64,000 bases of DNA from Chitinophagales bacterium (GTDB lineage: Bacteria > Bacteroidota > Bacteroidia > Chitinophagales > JADIYW01). This document shows, one piece after another, positions 17,402 through 26,195 of the stretch. A program made the translations under genes and the position numbers. The stretch spans positions 54,911 through 118,910 of the forward strand of contig JAMLHJ010000011.1 in NCBI GenBank assembly GCA_023957245.1, read 5' to 3'. Numbering within the stretch: position 1 is the first letter of the stretch; every line of letters begins with the position of its first letter. Below the pieces are notes generated by a model that was not told where the DNA came from, searched no databases, and was given only the letters and a program-made list of their open reading frames with translations.

Positions 17402-17962
17402 TTAGTCTGCAATTTTAGTGAACTTTCCATCAGTAGTAATATCCAATGGAATTGAAAAATCTCCAATTTTACCAGCTTTCAATCTCAACTGAACGTTTGT
17501 AGAAGAACCTATTGCTTTAGAACTAAAAGCTACATCTTTTGATGTTGAAATAGATGCATTTTTTGCTTGAACAGCAGTTCCTAAGTTCAATACATCATAT
17601 TTTGTCTCTTTAATTTTTACAGTATTATTTGCAGAAACCTCTCCTTGTACAGTAATGCCTAAAAGTTCAGAAGTCACATTCACTTTACCATCTACTACTC
17701 TTACAGTCAAAGTATCATCAAATCCTTTTGTCAAATCTGGTTTCTCTCCCGTTACTGAATCTACTGGTAAAGTAGCTGACAATGCGGCAAGAATATTACT
17801 AGGAATATTTAACTTATGGTTACCAGCAAAAACACCATCCACGTTTTCATAAGTAAATACTTTTGGATCATCTCCGTCATCTTTAGAACAAGAAGTAGTG
17901 ATTGCTGACATTCCTACTACTAATAATAGCAATGCAAAAAAGTTTGTTTTCAATGTTTTCAT
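17402..17962 (-). CDS. Lipoprotein of unknown function
   Basis: A 186-residue protein with a lipoprotein signal peptide ending in TTSCSKDDGDD; the acidic residues after Cys fit surface-exported lipoproteins of Bacteroidota. The mature region alternates hydrophobic and polar residues in strand-like segments (DTLTVRVVDGKVNVTSELLG, VQLRLKAGKIGDFSIPLDI), suggesting a small lipocalin- or immunoglobulin-like beta fold. No family is recognised with confidence. It lies upstream of the TonB receptor with its own terminator between, so it may serve as an accessory lipoprotein or be independent. Confidence 0.75.
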   Translation of the reverse strand: MKTLKTNFFALLLLVVGMSAITTSCSKDDGDDPKVFTYENVDGVFAGNHKLNIPSNILAALSATLPVDSVTGEKPDLTKGFDDTLTVRVVDGKVNVTSELLGITVQGEVSANNTVKIKETKYDVLNLGTAVQAKNASISTSKDVAFSSKAIGSSTNVQLRLKAGKIGDFSIPLDITTDGKFTKIAD

Positions 17963-18021
17963 TTGTGTTTTGTTTAGTTTTAAATTGAATGAATTTTTAG
18001 ATTATTTTCTTTTCATCATAA

Positions 18022-18029
18022 CAAACATA
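18022..18029 (-). promoter_or_regulatory. TAnnTTTG promoter box for the lipoprotein gene
   Basis: Minus-strand TATGTTTG, 59 bp before the ATG, predicting a leader of about 55 nt. Confidence 0.5.
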
Positions 18030-18232
18030 CATAATTTCACCATTGATAGTATGTATGCATAAGGTTTTTTTACAAACATCAAAAAAATAACATTAGCTTA
18101 AAGAATCCTTGAAAAGAAAGATGAAATGAACAATAATTGCACTATTTTGTCATATTAAGAAAGTTTCTTTGTTGTAAATTTTATATTTTCACAATCAATC
18201 TATTTTCTATTTCCATTCAAAATACATCTGCA

Positions 18233-19645
18233 ATGAGCACATTAACCACACCTTATACAAACATTTCTTTCGACGCTGCATCAATTGTGCAAAAGCAAAG
18301 AGCATATTTTAATACCGGCAAAACAAAATCTGTAGATTTTCGAATTGCTCAATTAAAAAAACTTAGACAAATCATTGTCGATAATGAAAAGGCTATTTTA
18401 AAGGCACTCTATGATGATTTGAGAAAATCTGAATTGGAAGCTTATGCTACTGAAGTAGGTATTGTGATTTCAGAAATTGATGAGATTCTAAAAAATATAA
18501 AATCTTGGTCAAAGCCTCAAAGAGTAAAAACTCCTCTTTTTCATCAATTAGCGACTAGTTGGATATATCCTGAACCTTATGGAGTTACTTATATTATCGC
18601 TCCTTGGAATTATCCATTTCAGTTATTGATAGCTCCTTTATTGGGCGCAATGGTTGCGGGCAACACTTCAATACTCAAACCATCTGAGCTATCTGAAAAC
18701 ACTGCACTTTTAATCCAAAAACTCATTAGTGAGAACTTTGAAGAAGGATATATTAAAGTGGTTCTAGGCGGAGTAGAAGAAAGTAAAGCGATGTTGGAAC
18801 AGAGATTTGACTATATCTTTTTCACTGGAGGGACAGAGATTGGACGCTATGTCTATATGTCGGCTGCCAAATATTTGACTCCTGTTACATTAGAGTTGGG
18901 AGGAAAGAGTCCTTGTATTGTCGATGAAGATATTCAATTGACACATACTTCTAGAAGAATCTTGTGGGGAAAATTCACCAATGCTGGACAGACTTGTGTG
19001 GCTCCCGATTACTTATTGGTCAATAAGAAGGTCAAAGAAAAATTGATTGCTAAAATGAAAGAACATTTGAATGAATTTTATTCTGGCAATCCTGCAACTA
19101 GTCCAGATTATGGTCGTATCATTTCTGAAAGACATTTTGATAGAATTTCCAGAATGATAGATCCTTCAAAAGTGATTTATGGAGGTCAAACCAATAAAAG
19201 TGAAAAATATATTGCACCTACTTTTGTTGAAGGTGTGAGCCTTGATGACAAAGTCATGCAGGAGGAAATTTTCGGCCCTGTACTCCCTATCATTGAATAC
19301 AATACTTTGGATGAAGCAATTGCTTATATCAAACAATTTGAGAAGCCTTTGGCATTATACATTTACTCTGAGAATGACAATGTTCAAAAGAAAGTCATGG
19401 AAGAAATCTCATTTGGTGGAGGATGTATTAATGAGTCTATTATGCATGTTGGTCAAGGACATTTACCATTTGGAGGTGTAGGTGAAAGTGGTATCGGTGC
19501 TTATCATGGAAAATCATCTTTTGACACTTTCTCTCATCACAAGAGCGTACTCAAAAAGTCAACTATCACTGATATGCCCATCAAATATCCGCCATATAAA
19601 AACAATATGGGTCTTATCAAAAAACTGATGGCTTGGTTTAACTAA
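18233..19645 (+). CDS. Aldehyde dehydrogenase, class 3 (ALDH3-like)
   Basis: A 470-residue NAD(P)-dependent aldehyde dehydrogenase. ATG 18233 is preferred over an in-frame extension to 18137, because the 32 extra residues are hydrophobic non-family sequence. Landmarks are APWNYPFQL at about 123-131, the general-base Glu221 in ELGGKSP, and the catalytic Cys255 in NAGQTCVAP. Lack of the N-terminal 50 residues of classes 1/2, plus the motif wording, fit ALDH3, which oxidises medium and long-chain aldehydes. The C-terminus ends in LIKKLMAWFN, a short amphipathic tail that may touch the membrane. Confidence 0.93.
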   Translation: MSTLTTPYTNISFDAASIVQKQRAYFNTGKTKSVDFRIAQLKKLRQIIVDNEKAILKALYDDLRKSELEAYATEVGIVISEIDEILKNIKSWSKPQRVKTPLFHQLATSWIYPEPYGVTYIIAPWNYPFQLLIAPLLGAMVAGNTSILKPSELSENTALLIQKLISENFEEGYIKVVLGGVEESKAMLEQRFDYIFFTGGTEIGRYVYMSAAKYLTPVTLELGGKSPCIVDEDIQLTHTSRRILWGKFTNAGQTCVAPDYLLVNKKVKEKLIAKMKEHLNEFYSGNPATSPDYGRIISERHFDRISRMIDPSKVIYGGQTNKSEKYIAPTFVEGVSLDDKVMQEEIFGPVLPIIEYNTLDEAIAYIKQFEKPLALYIYSENDNVQKKVMEEISFGGGCINESIMHVGQGHLPFGGVGESGIGAYHGKSSFDTFSHHKSVLKKSTITDMPIKYPPYKNNMGLIKKLMAWFN

Positions 19646-19759
19646 TTTTTTCAATCATTATATGGAATAATACTATTCAACATCATTTATTTCATATTTT
19701 TTACCACTAAAGGTTATAAGTCACATTAATTATCAATGCCTTTAGTGTATTTTAGTGCA

Positions 19760-19767
19760 TATTTTTG
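19760..19767 (+). promoter_or_regulatory. TAnnTTTG box four bases before an ATG
   Basis: TATTTTTG, then ATGT, then the ATG of the hydrolase at 19772. The predicted transcript would have essentially no 5' leader. Confidence 0.55.
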
Positions 19768-19771
19768 ATGT

Positions 19772-20608
19772 ATGAAGTTATATAGTATAGAAACGGGATT
19801 ATTCAAGCTCGATGGAGGAGCTATGTTTGGAGTTGTACCTAAATCAATTTGGTCCAAACTCAATCCTCCTGATGAAAACAATATGTGCACATGGGCTTCC
19901 CGTTGCTTATTGGTAGAGGTTGGAGAGCGTTTGGTACTTATTGACACTGGATTGGGGAACAAACAAGATGAAAAATTTCGTTCACATTTCTACCCTCACG
20001 GAGAAGATACATTAGAAAAATCATTGGCTCAACATGGTTTTAGCCCAGAAGATATTACTGATGTGATATTGACTCATTTGCATTTTGACCATTGTGGTGG
20101 AGCAGTAAAAAAAGATATTGAAGGCAAATATGTATTAGCATTTCCCAATGCTACTTACTGGTCTTCTTATGAGCACTGGGAATGGGCTATTGATCCCAAC
20201 CCGAGAGAAAAAGCATCTTTTCTCAAAGAAAATATCTTACCTATTTATGAATCAGGGCAATTAAAATTTACTGAACAAGATGATTTGGGTATAGAAAATA
20301 TTGAGATTGAATATTTGAATGGTCATACAGAAAGTATGCAGATAGTACATATTTATCGTGATTCACAGACGATTTCATTTGTTTCAGATTTAATTCCTAG
20401 CCATCATCATGTGCGCATGCCATATATTATGGCTTATGACGTAAGACCATTGGACTCTCTTAAAGAAAAATCTAGAATACTAGAAACTGCTTATGAGAAT
20501 GATCATATCTTATTTTTCCAGCATGACCATCAAGTGGAGTGTTGTACTTTAGATAGGAATGAGAAGGGTATCTATGTTTCTAATACTTTTCCATTATCAG
20601 AGATATAA
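19772..20608 (+). CDS. Metallo-beta-lactamase-fold hydrolase
   Basis: A 278-residue MBL-fold enzyme. The metal motif HxHxDH appears as LTHLHFDHCGG, with LIDTGLGN before it and SFVSDLIPSHHH and FQHDHQVEC after it as further ligand regions. The arrangement resembles AHL-lactonase-like and SoxH-like MBL proteins, so a lactone, ester or phosphoester substrate is possible; the substrate is not determinable. Cytoplasmic. A repeat block starts right after its stop. Confidence 0.9.
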   Translation: MKLYSIETGLFKLDGGAMFGVVPKSIWSKLNPPDENNMCTWASRCLLVEVGERLVLIDTGLGNKQDEKFRSHFYPHGEDTLEKSLAQHGFSPEDITDVILTHLHFDHCGGAVKKDIEGKYVLAFPNATYWSSYEHWEWAIDPNPREKASFLKENILPIYESGQLKFTEQDDLGIENIEIEYLNGHTESMQIVHIYRDSQTISFVSDLIPSHHHVRMPYIMAYDVRPLDSLKEKSRILETAYENDHILFFQHDHQVECCTLDRNEKGIYVSNTFPLSEI

Positions 20609-20770
20609 AAGGGTAATGATGGAGTAAAATCTATATTCTTACATTATTTCATTGTAAAACTATTACACAAAAAACACCAAGAAGGCACAAAAAACTCAAA
20701 GAAAAATCTTTGTGAAACTCTGGGCTACTTTGTGAAACTTTGTGGTAATTTTAGACAAAATTATTATTTA

Positions 20771-20860
20771 GGGTAGCTCCTACGGAGCAATAGTAGGTTG
20801 ATTATTTATTTTTACCAAGCGACAGCCTCTAACGAGGCAAGCCCTAACTCCACAATTTCC
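20771..20860. repeat. Twin-hairpin element, copy 3
   Basis: Complete copy with both GCTCC/GGAGC and GCCTC/GAGGC hairpins and the shared CCCTAACTCCACAATTTCC tail. Confidence 0.8.
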
Positions 20861-21000
20861 ATTCGTACTTCGTACCTCGTAATTTCCCTCATTACTTCAT
20901 TAAACTCTGTGAACTTTGTGTAGAAGCTTAGTGTTCTTTGCGGTTAATTGTATTTTGTATTTCTTGTTGTATTTAGAGCAACATGTCCAAAAAGAGCTGT

Positions 21001-21073
21001 GTCATTCCTGCGGAAGCAGGAATCTCATGAAAGGTAAAATTAGGTTGGAGATTCCCATTTTCATGGGAATGAC
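21001..21073. repeat. 73-bp palindromic element, copy 2
   Basis: Matches copy 1 at 11038 apart from isolated substitutions (GCGGAAGC for GCGAAAGC, CATGGG for CATAGG). Confidence 0.75.
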
Positions 21074-21159
21074 AAAATAAGGAGATAGGGCTTCGACAAC
21101 CACCAGCGTTTTCACATCTCCAAATCTCCAAATTATTTCATAGCTTCTTTAATACACAT

Positions 21160-21768
21160 CTACAATTTTCTTGTTTCAGATAAAATAAACTCTTTACAAT
21201 TTCCCCAATCAAATGGCTTGAACATTTTAGGTTCAACTTCTAAATCTGCATCAGAAAAATAAGCTAAACTCTTAATTGCCAAAAATTCTGAACCGTCTTG
21301 ATATTTTTGCTTATAAAAATTCATCATATCAAAAAGTGAAAATTCTTGGAGTAAAAAATATAAATCAATAAAATCTTTCTTGCTCCCTCGACCTGATATT
21401 GCATTTATTTTCATTGCCGCAATATCTCTTTTAGAGTACATTCTAATACCATTTTGTATGACAATATTATCCAACAATGGATATTTATAATTTACAAAAT
21501 CTACTTTTATGTTATTTATAGAAGTAATAAATATATTCTTAGAATGCTTTAACAAACTAGGGCTACCAAACTCGGATAAAATATCTAAAAAGAGATTATG
21601 TTGAATTTCTAAATTCCCAAATAAATCAATATCTATTGAATTACGATGTCCAATTTGCAGAGCCAAAGATGTTCCACCAACTAATGCAAATTTTGAAAAA
21701 TCTTCCTTCTGCATCAGCCATTCTAAGAGTTCCATAAGTTCGGAACTGACTGTTTGTGTTTGTAACAT
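21160..21768 (-). CDS. AbiEii-type nucleotidyltransferase (toxin-like)
   Basis: A 202-residue protein of the AbiEii/AbiGii nucleotidyltransferase family. GGTSLALQIGHR at 31-42 and the metal-binding DIDLF with Asp46 and Asp48 form the polymerase-beta-like site. Further on, AAMKINAISGRGSKKDFIDLY matches the second conserved block (KxDxxDL). In type IV toxin-antitoxin systems such enzymes modify tRNA or other targets and give abortive phage defence. Its start lies 46 nt inside the preceding small gene, a tight pairing. Missing the classical AbiEi winged-helix antitoxin; the DUF6922-like gene takes its place. Confidence 0.87.
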   Translation of the reverse strand: MLQTQTVSSELMELLEWLMQKEDFSKFALVGGTSLALQIGHRNSIDIDLFGNLEIQHNLFLDILSEFGSPSLLKHSKNIFITSINNIKVDFVNYKYPLLDNIVIQNGIRMYSKRDIAAMKINAISGRGSKKDFIDLYFLLQEFSLFDMMNFYKQKYQDGSEFLAIKSLAYFSDADLEVEPKMFKPFDWGNCKEFILSETRKL

Positions 21769-22031
21769 CTAAATTTTGTTTTGTCAATTTGAAAAAGGTT
21801 GGATAAAAAAGCCAAAGTAACATCGTCAAGTGTTCTTAAATTTAGTGAAATAACTTTTATTTCTTCTAAGCCATAAAGCTCTTTAATTAAAATCCAATCT
21901 TTCATCTTACCATACTCTAAAACTTTATGGACTAATTGAACCTTATTAATATGAAAATCAAATTTGGAAATATCAATATCCCAAAATAGATGTGGAGAGA
22001 AGTCGGATATGGTAATCACTCTATTGCCCAT
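21723..22031 (-). CDS. DUF6922-like small protein, probable antitoxin of the AbiEii pair
   Basis: A 102-residue product beginning MGNRVITISDFSPHLFWDID. It contains HKVLEYGKMKDWILIKELYG and RTLDDVTLAFLSNLF, which resemble the DUF6922 pattern (SPHLFWDxD, LExGxxxDWxxLxxxYG). The family call is from memory of such pairs. It overlaps the nucleotidyltransferase by 46 nt and precedes it, the usual antitoxin position. No obvious DNA-binding motif. Start ATG 22031; repeats begin within 50 bp upstream. Confidence 0.7.
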   Translation of the reverse strand: MGNRVITISDFSPHLFWDIDISKFDFHINKVQLVHKVLEYGKMKDWILIKELYGLEEIKVISLNLRTLDDVTLAFLSNLFQIDKTKFRCYKHKQSVPNLWNS

Positions 22032-22299
22032 AATGTAAAATTACATAAAAAAATACTCTCTTATATATTCGTGTTCTTCGCGGTTAGATTCGACATCATT
22101 TTTCGTACTTCGTACTTTTAACTTTTAATTTACACTCTTCTCCATGGTTTCGACAGTGCTCAACCACCAGCTCTTTCTTCTCACATTTTACCTCTCACAT
22201 TTCTCCACAGGATTCCATTAAACTTTGTGTCCTTTGCGTAAAACTTAGCGTCCTTTGCGGTTATTTTCGGTAGGAAGTACTATTATTGAACTCATTAAA

Positions 22300-22390
22300 G
22301 GGTAGCTCCTACGGAGCAATAGTAGGTTGATTATTTATTTTTACCAAGCGACAGCCTCTAACGAGGCAAGCCCTAACTCCACAATTTCCA
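22300..22390. repeat. Twin-hairpin element, copy 4
   Basis: Complete element in the first unit of the local duplication; matches copy 5 apparently exactly across both hairpins. Confidence 0.8.
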
Positions 22391-22568
22391 TTCGTACTTC
22401 GTACTTTTAACTTTTAATTTTCCACTCTTCTCCATGGTTTTGACAGGGCTCAACCACCAGCTCTTTCTTCTCACATTTTACCTCTCACATTTCTCCACAG
22501 GATTTCATTAAACTTTGTGTCCTTTGCGGTTATTTTCGGTAGGAAGTACTATTATTGAACTCATTAAA

Positions 22569-22659
22569 GGGTAGCTCCTACGGAGCAATAGTAGGTTGAT
22601 TATTTATTTTTACCAAGCGACAGCCTCTAACGAGGCAAGCCCTAACTCCACAATTTCCA
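22569..22659. repeat. Twin-hairpin element, copy 5
   Basis: Complete element in the second unit of the duplication, ending about 50 bp from the histidine kinase stop codon. Confidence 0.8.
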
Positions 22660-22709
22660 TTCGTACTTCGTACCTTGTACTTTTTAATTTTTCACTTTAC
22701 TTCATTATT

Positions 22710-23903
22710 TCATTCCACAATATCTTTTCGAAATTGAATTCTGAAAGTAGTTCCTTTCCCAATAGTAGATTCCTTTACAAAAATTTTCCCTTTGTGGTAC
22801 TGTTCAATAATTCTTTGAGAAAGCGTGAGCCCAAGCCCCCAACCCCTCTTTTTGGTTGAAAAACCGGGTTCGAAAATTGATTTTATTTTATTAGGCGCAA
22901 TCCCTTTTCCTGAGTCTTGAACATCTATTACTAACGAACCACTAATGATATCTATAGTGATATTGATTTGACCGACACCTTCCATCGCATCCAGTGCATT
23001 TTTAATCAGATTTTCCATTACCCACTCAAAAAGAGATGCATTCAGCATCATAAAATTATCTCCATCGGTATGGTCGTATATATTAAACGCTACACTTTTT
23101 GTTGCTCTAGAGCTCATATAATTGACAATTCCACGAATCAGCTCAACAACATTTCGATTTTCCAATGTAGGTTTTGATCCAATCTTTGAAAATCTATCAG
23201 CAACTAATTCTAATCTTGCCACATCTTTTCTCAGCTCATCTACAACAAATGCATCATCAGTACCCTCAAACTTTACCTCTAAATAATCCACCCATGCACT
23301 CAGAGAAGACAATGGAGTTCCAAGTTGATGTGCAGTTTCTTTAGCCATTCCGACCCAAAGCTGCTTTTGTTCTGCTTGCCTAGAAATCGTCAATCCAACT
23401 AATGCCAGCACAAGAAACACGCTGACCAAAGCAAATAATAAATATGGATACAACTTCACCATCTTGAGCAAAAAAGAAGCATCGTAGTACAATAACTGAG
23501 GCAATTCAAAATCATTTACTTTAAAAGAAACCACCTGATTCTTTTCTTTCAGCTTACGCAAATAAGCATTCAAACTTTCTTGATGCTCTAAAATATCTTT
23601 ATCACGAATATTCTTAGAATCTAATAACTCATTATTTGACGACACCCATATTACAGGAATAGATTCATTTTTCTGAATCATACGCAAGGCTTCCTCAATC
23701 TCCAACCCTTCACTAGAAGAGACCAATGTCTTATAAGCTGCAGCCATCTCTCCGACTCGAGCCTTTTCATCTTTTTCAATTTCTCTTGCCAGATAATATG
23801 TAAATGCTAAAGAGAAAAGCATAGTTGCAAAAGCACAAATCATTAAGAGCATCCTCCAGGACTTTCTCAATAAGTACAAATCTTTTGCTCTTTTATCGCT
23901 CAT
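22710..23903 (-). CDS. Membrane sensor histidine kinase (orphan)
   Basis: A 397-residue kinase with two transmembrane helices (about 17-38 and 152-173) enclosing a 110-residue periplasmic sensor region. The phospho-acceptor is His192 in AKETAHQLGTPLSSL. The ATPase domain shows N box NLIKNALDAM, G1 DSGKGIAP, F-box EPGFSTKK and G2 RGWGLGLTLSQRI. No response regulator is adjacent, so its partner lies elsewhere. The input signal is unknown. The stop is inside the edge of a repeat block, which may have inserted just downstream. Confidence 0.93.
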   Translation of the reverse strand: MSDKRAKDLYLLRKSWRMLLMICAFATMLFSLAFTYYLAREIEKDEKARVGEMAAAYKTLVSSSEGLEIEEALRMIQKNESIPVIWVSSNNELLDSKNIRDKDILEHQESLNAYLRKLKEKNQVVSFKVNDFELPQLLYYDASFLLKMVKLYPYLLFALVSVFLVLALVGLTISRQAEQKQLWVGMAKETAHQLGTPLSSLSAWVDYLEVKFEGTDDAFVVDELRKDVARLELVADRFSKIGSKPTLENRNVVELIRGIVNYMSSRATKSVAFNIYDHTDGDNFMMLNASLFEWVMENLIKNALDAMEGVGQINITIDIISGSLVIDVQDSGKGIAPNKIKSIFEPGFSTKKRGWGLGLTLSQRIIEQYHKGKIFVKESTIGKGTTFRIQFRKDIVE

Positions 23904-24054
23904 GTATTTTAAAAGTAGTGATTATGAAATGATAAAACAATGAAAAAAAATTAAAAATTATTCAATCTTATATTGTTGATGAAAAAAAGAATAGTATATT
24001 CGCACTCGCAATTAATTTCAGAGATTATTGCAAAGTTCATTTTTGAAGTAAAAG

Positions 24055-24132
24055 GGGCGCATAGCTCAGCTGGTTCAGAGCACCTGCCTTACAAGCAGGG
24101 GGTCACAGGTTCGAATCCTGTTGTGCCCACCA
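24055..24132 (+). tRNA. tRNA-Val (anticodon TAC)
   Basis: 78 nt including encoded CCA. The acceptor GGGCGCA pairs with TGTGCCC, the D stem is GCTC/GAGC, the anticodon stem is CCTGC/GCAGG with loop CTTACAA (anticodon TAC), and the T arm is ACAGG-TTCGAAT-CCTGT. Reads GTA/GTG valine codons. Confidence 0.97.
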
Positions 24133-24152
24133 TTTTATTTCAGAAAAACAAA

Positions 24153-24230
24153 GGGCGCATAGCTCAGCTGGTTCAGAGCACCTGCCTTACAAGCAGGGGG
24201 TCACAGGTTCGAATCCTGTTGTGCCCACCA
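24153..24230 (+). tRNA. tRNA-Val (anticodon TAC), second identical copy
   Basis: Base-for-base identical to the gene at 24055, separated by a 20-bp spacer; both presumably come from one transcript that ends at the hairpin at 24235. Confidence 0.97.
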
Positions 24231-24234
24231 TTTA

Positions 24235-24263
24235 AAAAGGGATGTTTTTACATCCCTTTTTTA
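24235..24263. terminator. Bidirectional terminator between tRNA-Val and the RsmB-type gene
   Basis: AAAAAGGGATG and CATCCCTTTTTT flank a TTTTTA loop. It is symmetric, so it can end the tRNA transcript and the convergent methyltransferase gene, whose last codons lie within it. Confidence 0.85.
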
Positions 24264-25474
24264 TTTTTCTCCAATATCGCTATATAAAAACCATCTCCAT
24301 CCAATTGAGAAGGCAGTAAATATTCTTCTTCTAATAATACAAACTCTGGATACTTATTGATAAAACTTTTCACTTGCTCAGAATTTTCACTTTTAAAAAC
24401 ACTGCAAGTCGCATAAACCAATTTCCCTTTATTCTTCAGCAATCCTTTAGCATCTTCCAAAATACTAGCTTGTTGATTGAGTACTTCTTCCAACATTTCA
24501 CTTTTCAGACGAAATTTCAAATCAGGTTGCCTTCTGAATGTTCCAGAACCAGAACAGGGTGCGTCAATCAGAACAACATCAGCCATCAAGTTTTTCTTAT
24601 CCGTAAGAGATGAATGAGAGAAAATTTCTAAATTTTTCACTCCTGAACGTTCACTACGTTTCTGTAAATGAGTCAATCGTGCAGAATCAATATCTGATGC
24701 TATCAGACGACCTTGATTTTTCATCAGTGCAGCCAATTGAAGCGTCTTCCCACCTTTTCCTGCACAAAAATCTACAACAACTTGTTCTGGCTTAATCCCA
24801 ATCTTTTTAATAATATATTGAGAACCAATATCTTGAAACTCAAACAATCCTTCTTTAAATGCTTTTGACTGACGAAGTTGATTACTACTCAATACTTTAA
24901 TTGCACCTCCAACCTTTTCATCATAAGCATATTCAACCTTCATTTTATCCAACTCCTGATTTAATTTTTGAGCAGTAGTTTTCAAACCATTATACCTAAT
25001 ATATACGGGAGCTGGACGATTCAATGACTGTATCAATTCAATAGCTCCACTACCCCAATCTTCAATAAATTTTTGATACATCCAATCAGAAAGTCCATAT
25101 TTCACAGCATCTGGAATATCCGATAACTCAGACAATAATTCTGAAAATCTATCATCTAACTCCACCCTATCCTTCAATTGCTCATCGTCCAACATTGCCA
25201 ATCCAATAAAAACTTCTATTTTATCGGATAGTTTTAAACTTTTTGACAATTCATCAAACTTGTATTGATTAAGCAAAAAATTACGGGTAATATTATAAAC
25301 TAACTTTGTAGCTGTTTTCCTATCTCGTGAACCCCATTGAGTATGAGATTTCAACATATTAGCTACTGCCTTATCAGAATAACTATTCTGATTAAAAATT
25401 TCATTTAGACACTCCTTTACTCCTGCCAAAAGAGCATTGGGTAATAAAATTTTAATTAACGATTGATTTTCCAC
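24248..25474 (-). CDS. RsmB/NOP2-family rRNA (cytosine-C5) methyltransferase
   Basis: A 408-residue SAM-dependent m5C methyltransferase, most like RsmB, which methylates 16S rRNA. The N-terminal NusB-like region (about 1-140) leads to the Rossmann catalytic domain. VVDFCAGKGGKTLQLA binds SAM, the catalytic Cys is in IDAPCSGSGTFRR, and the second conserved Cys is in VYATCSVFKSEN. The start is GTG at 25474; it coincides with the transcript start expected from the adjacent promoter box. Its 3' end overlaps the shared terminator. Confidence 0.9.
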   Translation of the reverse strand: MENQSLIKILLPNALLAGVKECLNEIFNQNSYSDKAVANMLKSHTQWGSRDRKTATKLVYNITRNFLLNQYKFDELSKSLKLSDKIEVFIGLAMLDDEQLKDRVELDDRFSELLSELSDIPDAVKYGLSDWMYQKFIEDWGSGAIELIQSLNRPAPVYIRYNGLKTTAQKLNQELDKMKVEYAYDEKVGGAIKVLSSNQLRQSKAFKEGLFEFQDIGSQYIIKKIGIKPEQVVVDFCAGKGGKTLQLAALMKNQGRLIASDIDSARLTHLQKRSERSGVKNLEIFSHSSLTDKKNLMADVVLIDAPCSGSGTFRRQPDLKFRLKSEMLEEVLNQQASILEDAKGLLKNKGKLVYATCSVFKSENSEQVKSFINKYPEFVLLEEEYLLPSQLDGDGFYIAILEKNKKGM

Positions 25475-25478
25475 GCCA

Positions 25479-25486
25479 CAAAATTA
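25479..25486 (-). promoter_or_regulatory. TAnnTTTG box four bases before a GTG start
   Basis: Minus-strand TAATTTTG, then four bases, then the GTG at 25474; the same spacing as at 4312 and 19760, predicting a leaderless message. Confidence 0.5.
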
Positions 25487-25607
25487 AGCGTTTCTATTTA
25501 GAGTCTCCATAAACCATCTTATTTTAAAAAATAAAAATTGCTAAATAATTCATAATCATGGCGATTAATGATTAATAGCATTATATTAGTATATCTTTTT
25601 ACATCGA

Positions 25608-26195
25608 ATGCAACCAGAAACACCAAAAGATTCTCTTTATAGAAGATTGATAGATGGATGTCTTTTAAACAAAAGGCATTGCCAACGTCAATTGTATGAA
25701 ATATTATCTGGAAAGATGTATGCTGTTTGTATGAGATATTGTTCAAATCAAGATACCGCTCAAGATATCCTTCAAGAAGGATGGATAAAGGTATTCTCTA
25801 ATCTTGAAAAATATAGAGAGACTGGCTCGTTTGAGGGTTGGGTTAGAAGAATTTTTATCAATACAGCTGTTGAGCATTACAGAAAAGAAAGTAGATTATA
25901 TCCTGTCAGTGACAATGAAGCTGCCTTAGAGAAGATTCCGACAGTAGATTTTCAAGAGGATAATTTGGAGGTAGAGAATTTAATGAATATGGTTCAAAAT
26001 TTATCCGTAGGATATAGAACTGTCTTTAACCTTTATGTCATTGAAGGCTATTCTCATAAAGAAATTTCTGAAATGCTAAAAATTAGTGAAGGCACGTCCA
26101 AATCACAACTTGCTAGAGCTAGATATATATTACAGAAGCAAATTCAAGAAGCCCAAAGAGTAAGAATCCCCCATGTCGCACAATTCGGAAAATAA
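25608..26195 (+). CDS. ECF-type RNA polymerase sigma factor
   Basis: A 195-residue sigma-70-family factor. Region 2 covers about 25-95 (MYAVCMRYCSNQDTAQDILQEGWIKVF, then GSFEGWVRRIFINTAVEHYRK), and region 4 covers about 130-185 (LSVGYRTVFNLYVIEGYSHKEIS, SEGTSKSQLARARYIL). A short tail (VRIPHVAQFGK) follows. It would direct polymerase to a small regulon. The next gene starts inside its last codons (23-nt overlap), which marks that gene as its likely regulator. Confidence 0.92.
   Translation: MQPETPKDSLYRRLIDGCLLNKRHCQRQLYEILSGKMYAVCMRYCSNQDTAQDILQEGWIKVFSNLEKYRETGSFEGWVRRIFINTAVEHYRKESRLYPVSDNEAALEKIPTVDFQEDNLEVENLMNMVQNLSVGYRTVFNLYVIEGYSHKEISEMLKISEGTSKSQLARARYILQKQIQEAQRVRIPHVAQFGK

Larger units (their letters stand above)
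20609..21159. repeat. Repeat-rich intergenic block 2
   Basis: About 550 bp without a gene. It contains a twin-hairpin element, the second copy of the 73-bp palindrome, and AACTTTGTG and TTTGCGGTTA strings in the same order as parts of block 1. The segment from TTTGCGGTTAATTG through the 73-bp element parallels 10975-11110. Confidence 0.8.
22032..22709. repeat. Repeat-rich intergenic block 2b with tandem duplication
   Basis: About 680 bp without a gene. A unit from about 22115 to 22404 is repeated at 22405 to about 22675 (offset 290 bp), each carrying a twin-hairpin element, a TTTGCGGTTA string and CTCTTCTCCATGGTTT. The second unit lacks about 20 bp (GCGTAAAACTTAGCGTCCTT). The frame 22596-22859 starts in repeat sequence and is not a gene. 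Confidence 0.8.

Noticed and set aside
14754..17962. Polysaccharide utilisation locus (SusC-like)
   Set aside because: No SusD-like lipoprotein and no glycoside hydrolase beside the receptor; the small lipoprotein is not SusD-sized.
22596..22859. 87-codon frame opposite the histidine kinase end
   Set aside because: Starts in a twin-hairpin repeat and continues antisense to the kinase gene.
23973..24287. 104-codon frame on the plus strand
   Set aside because: It runs straight through both tRNA-Val genes and their terminator.
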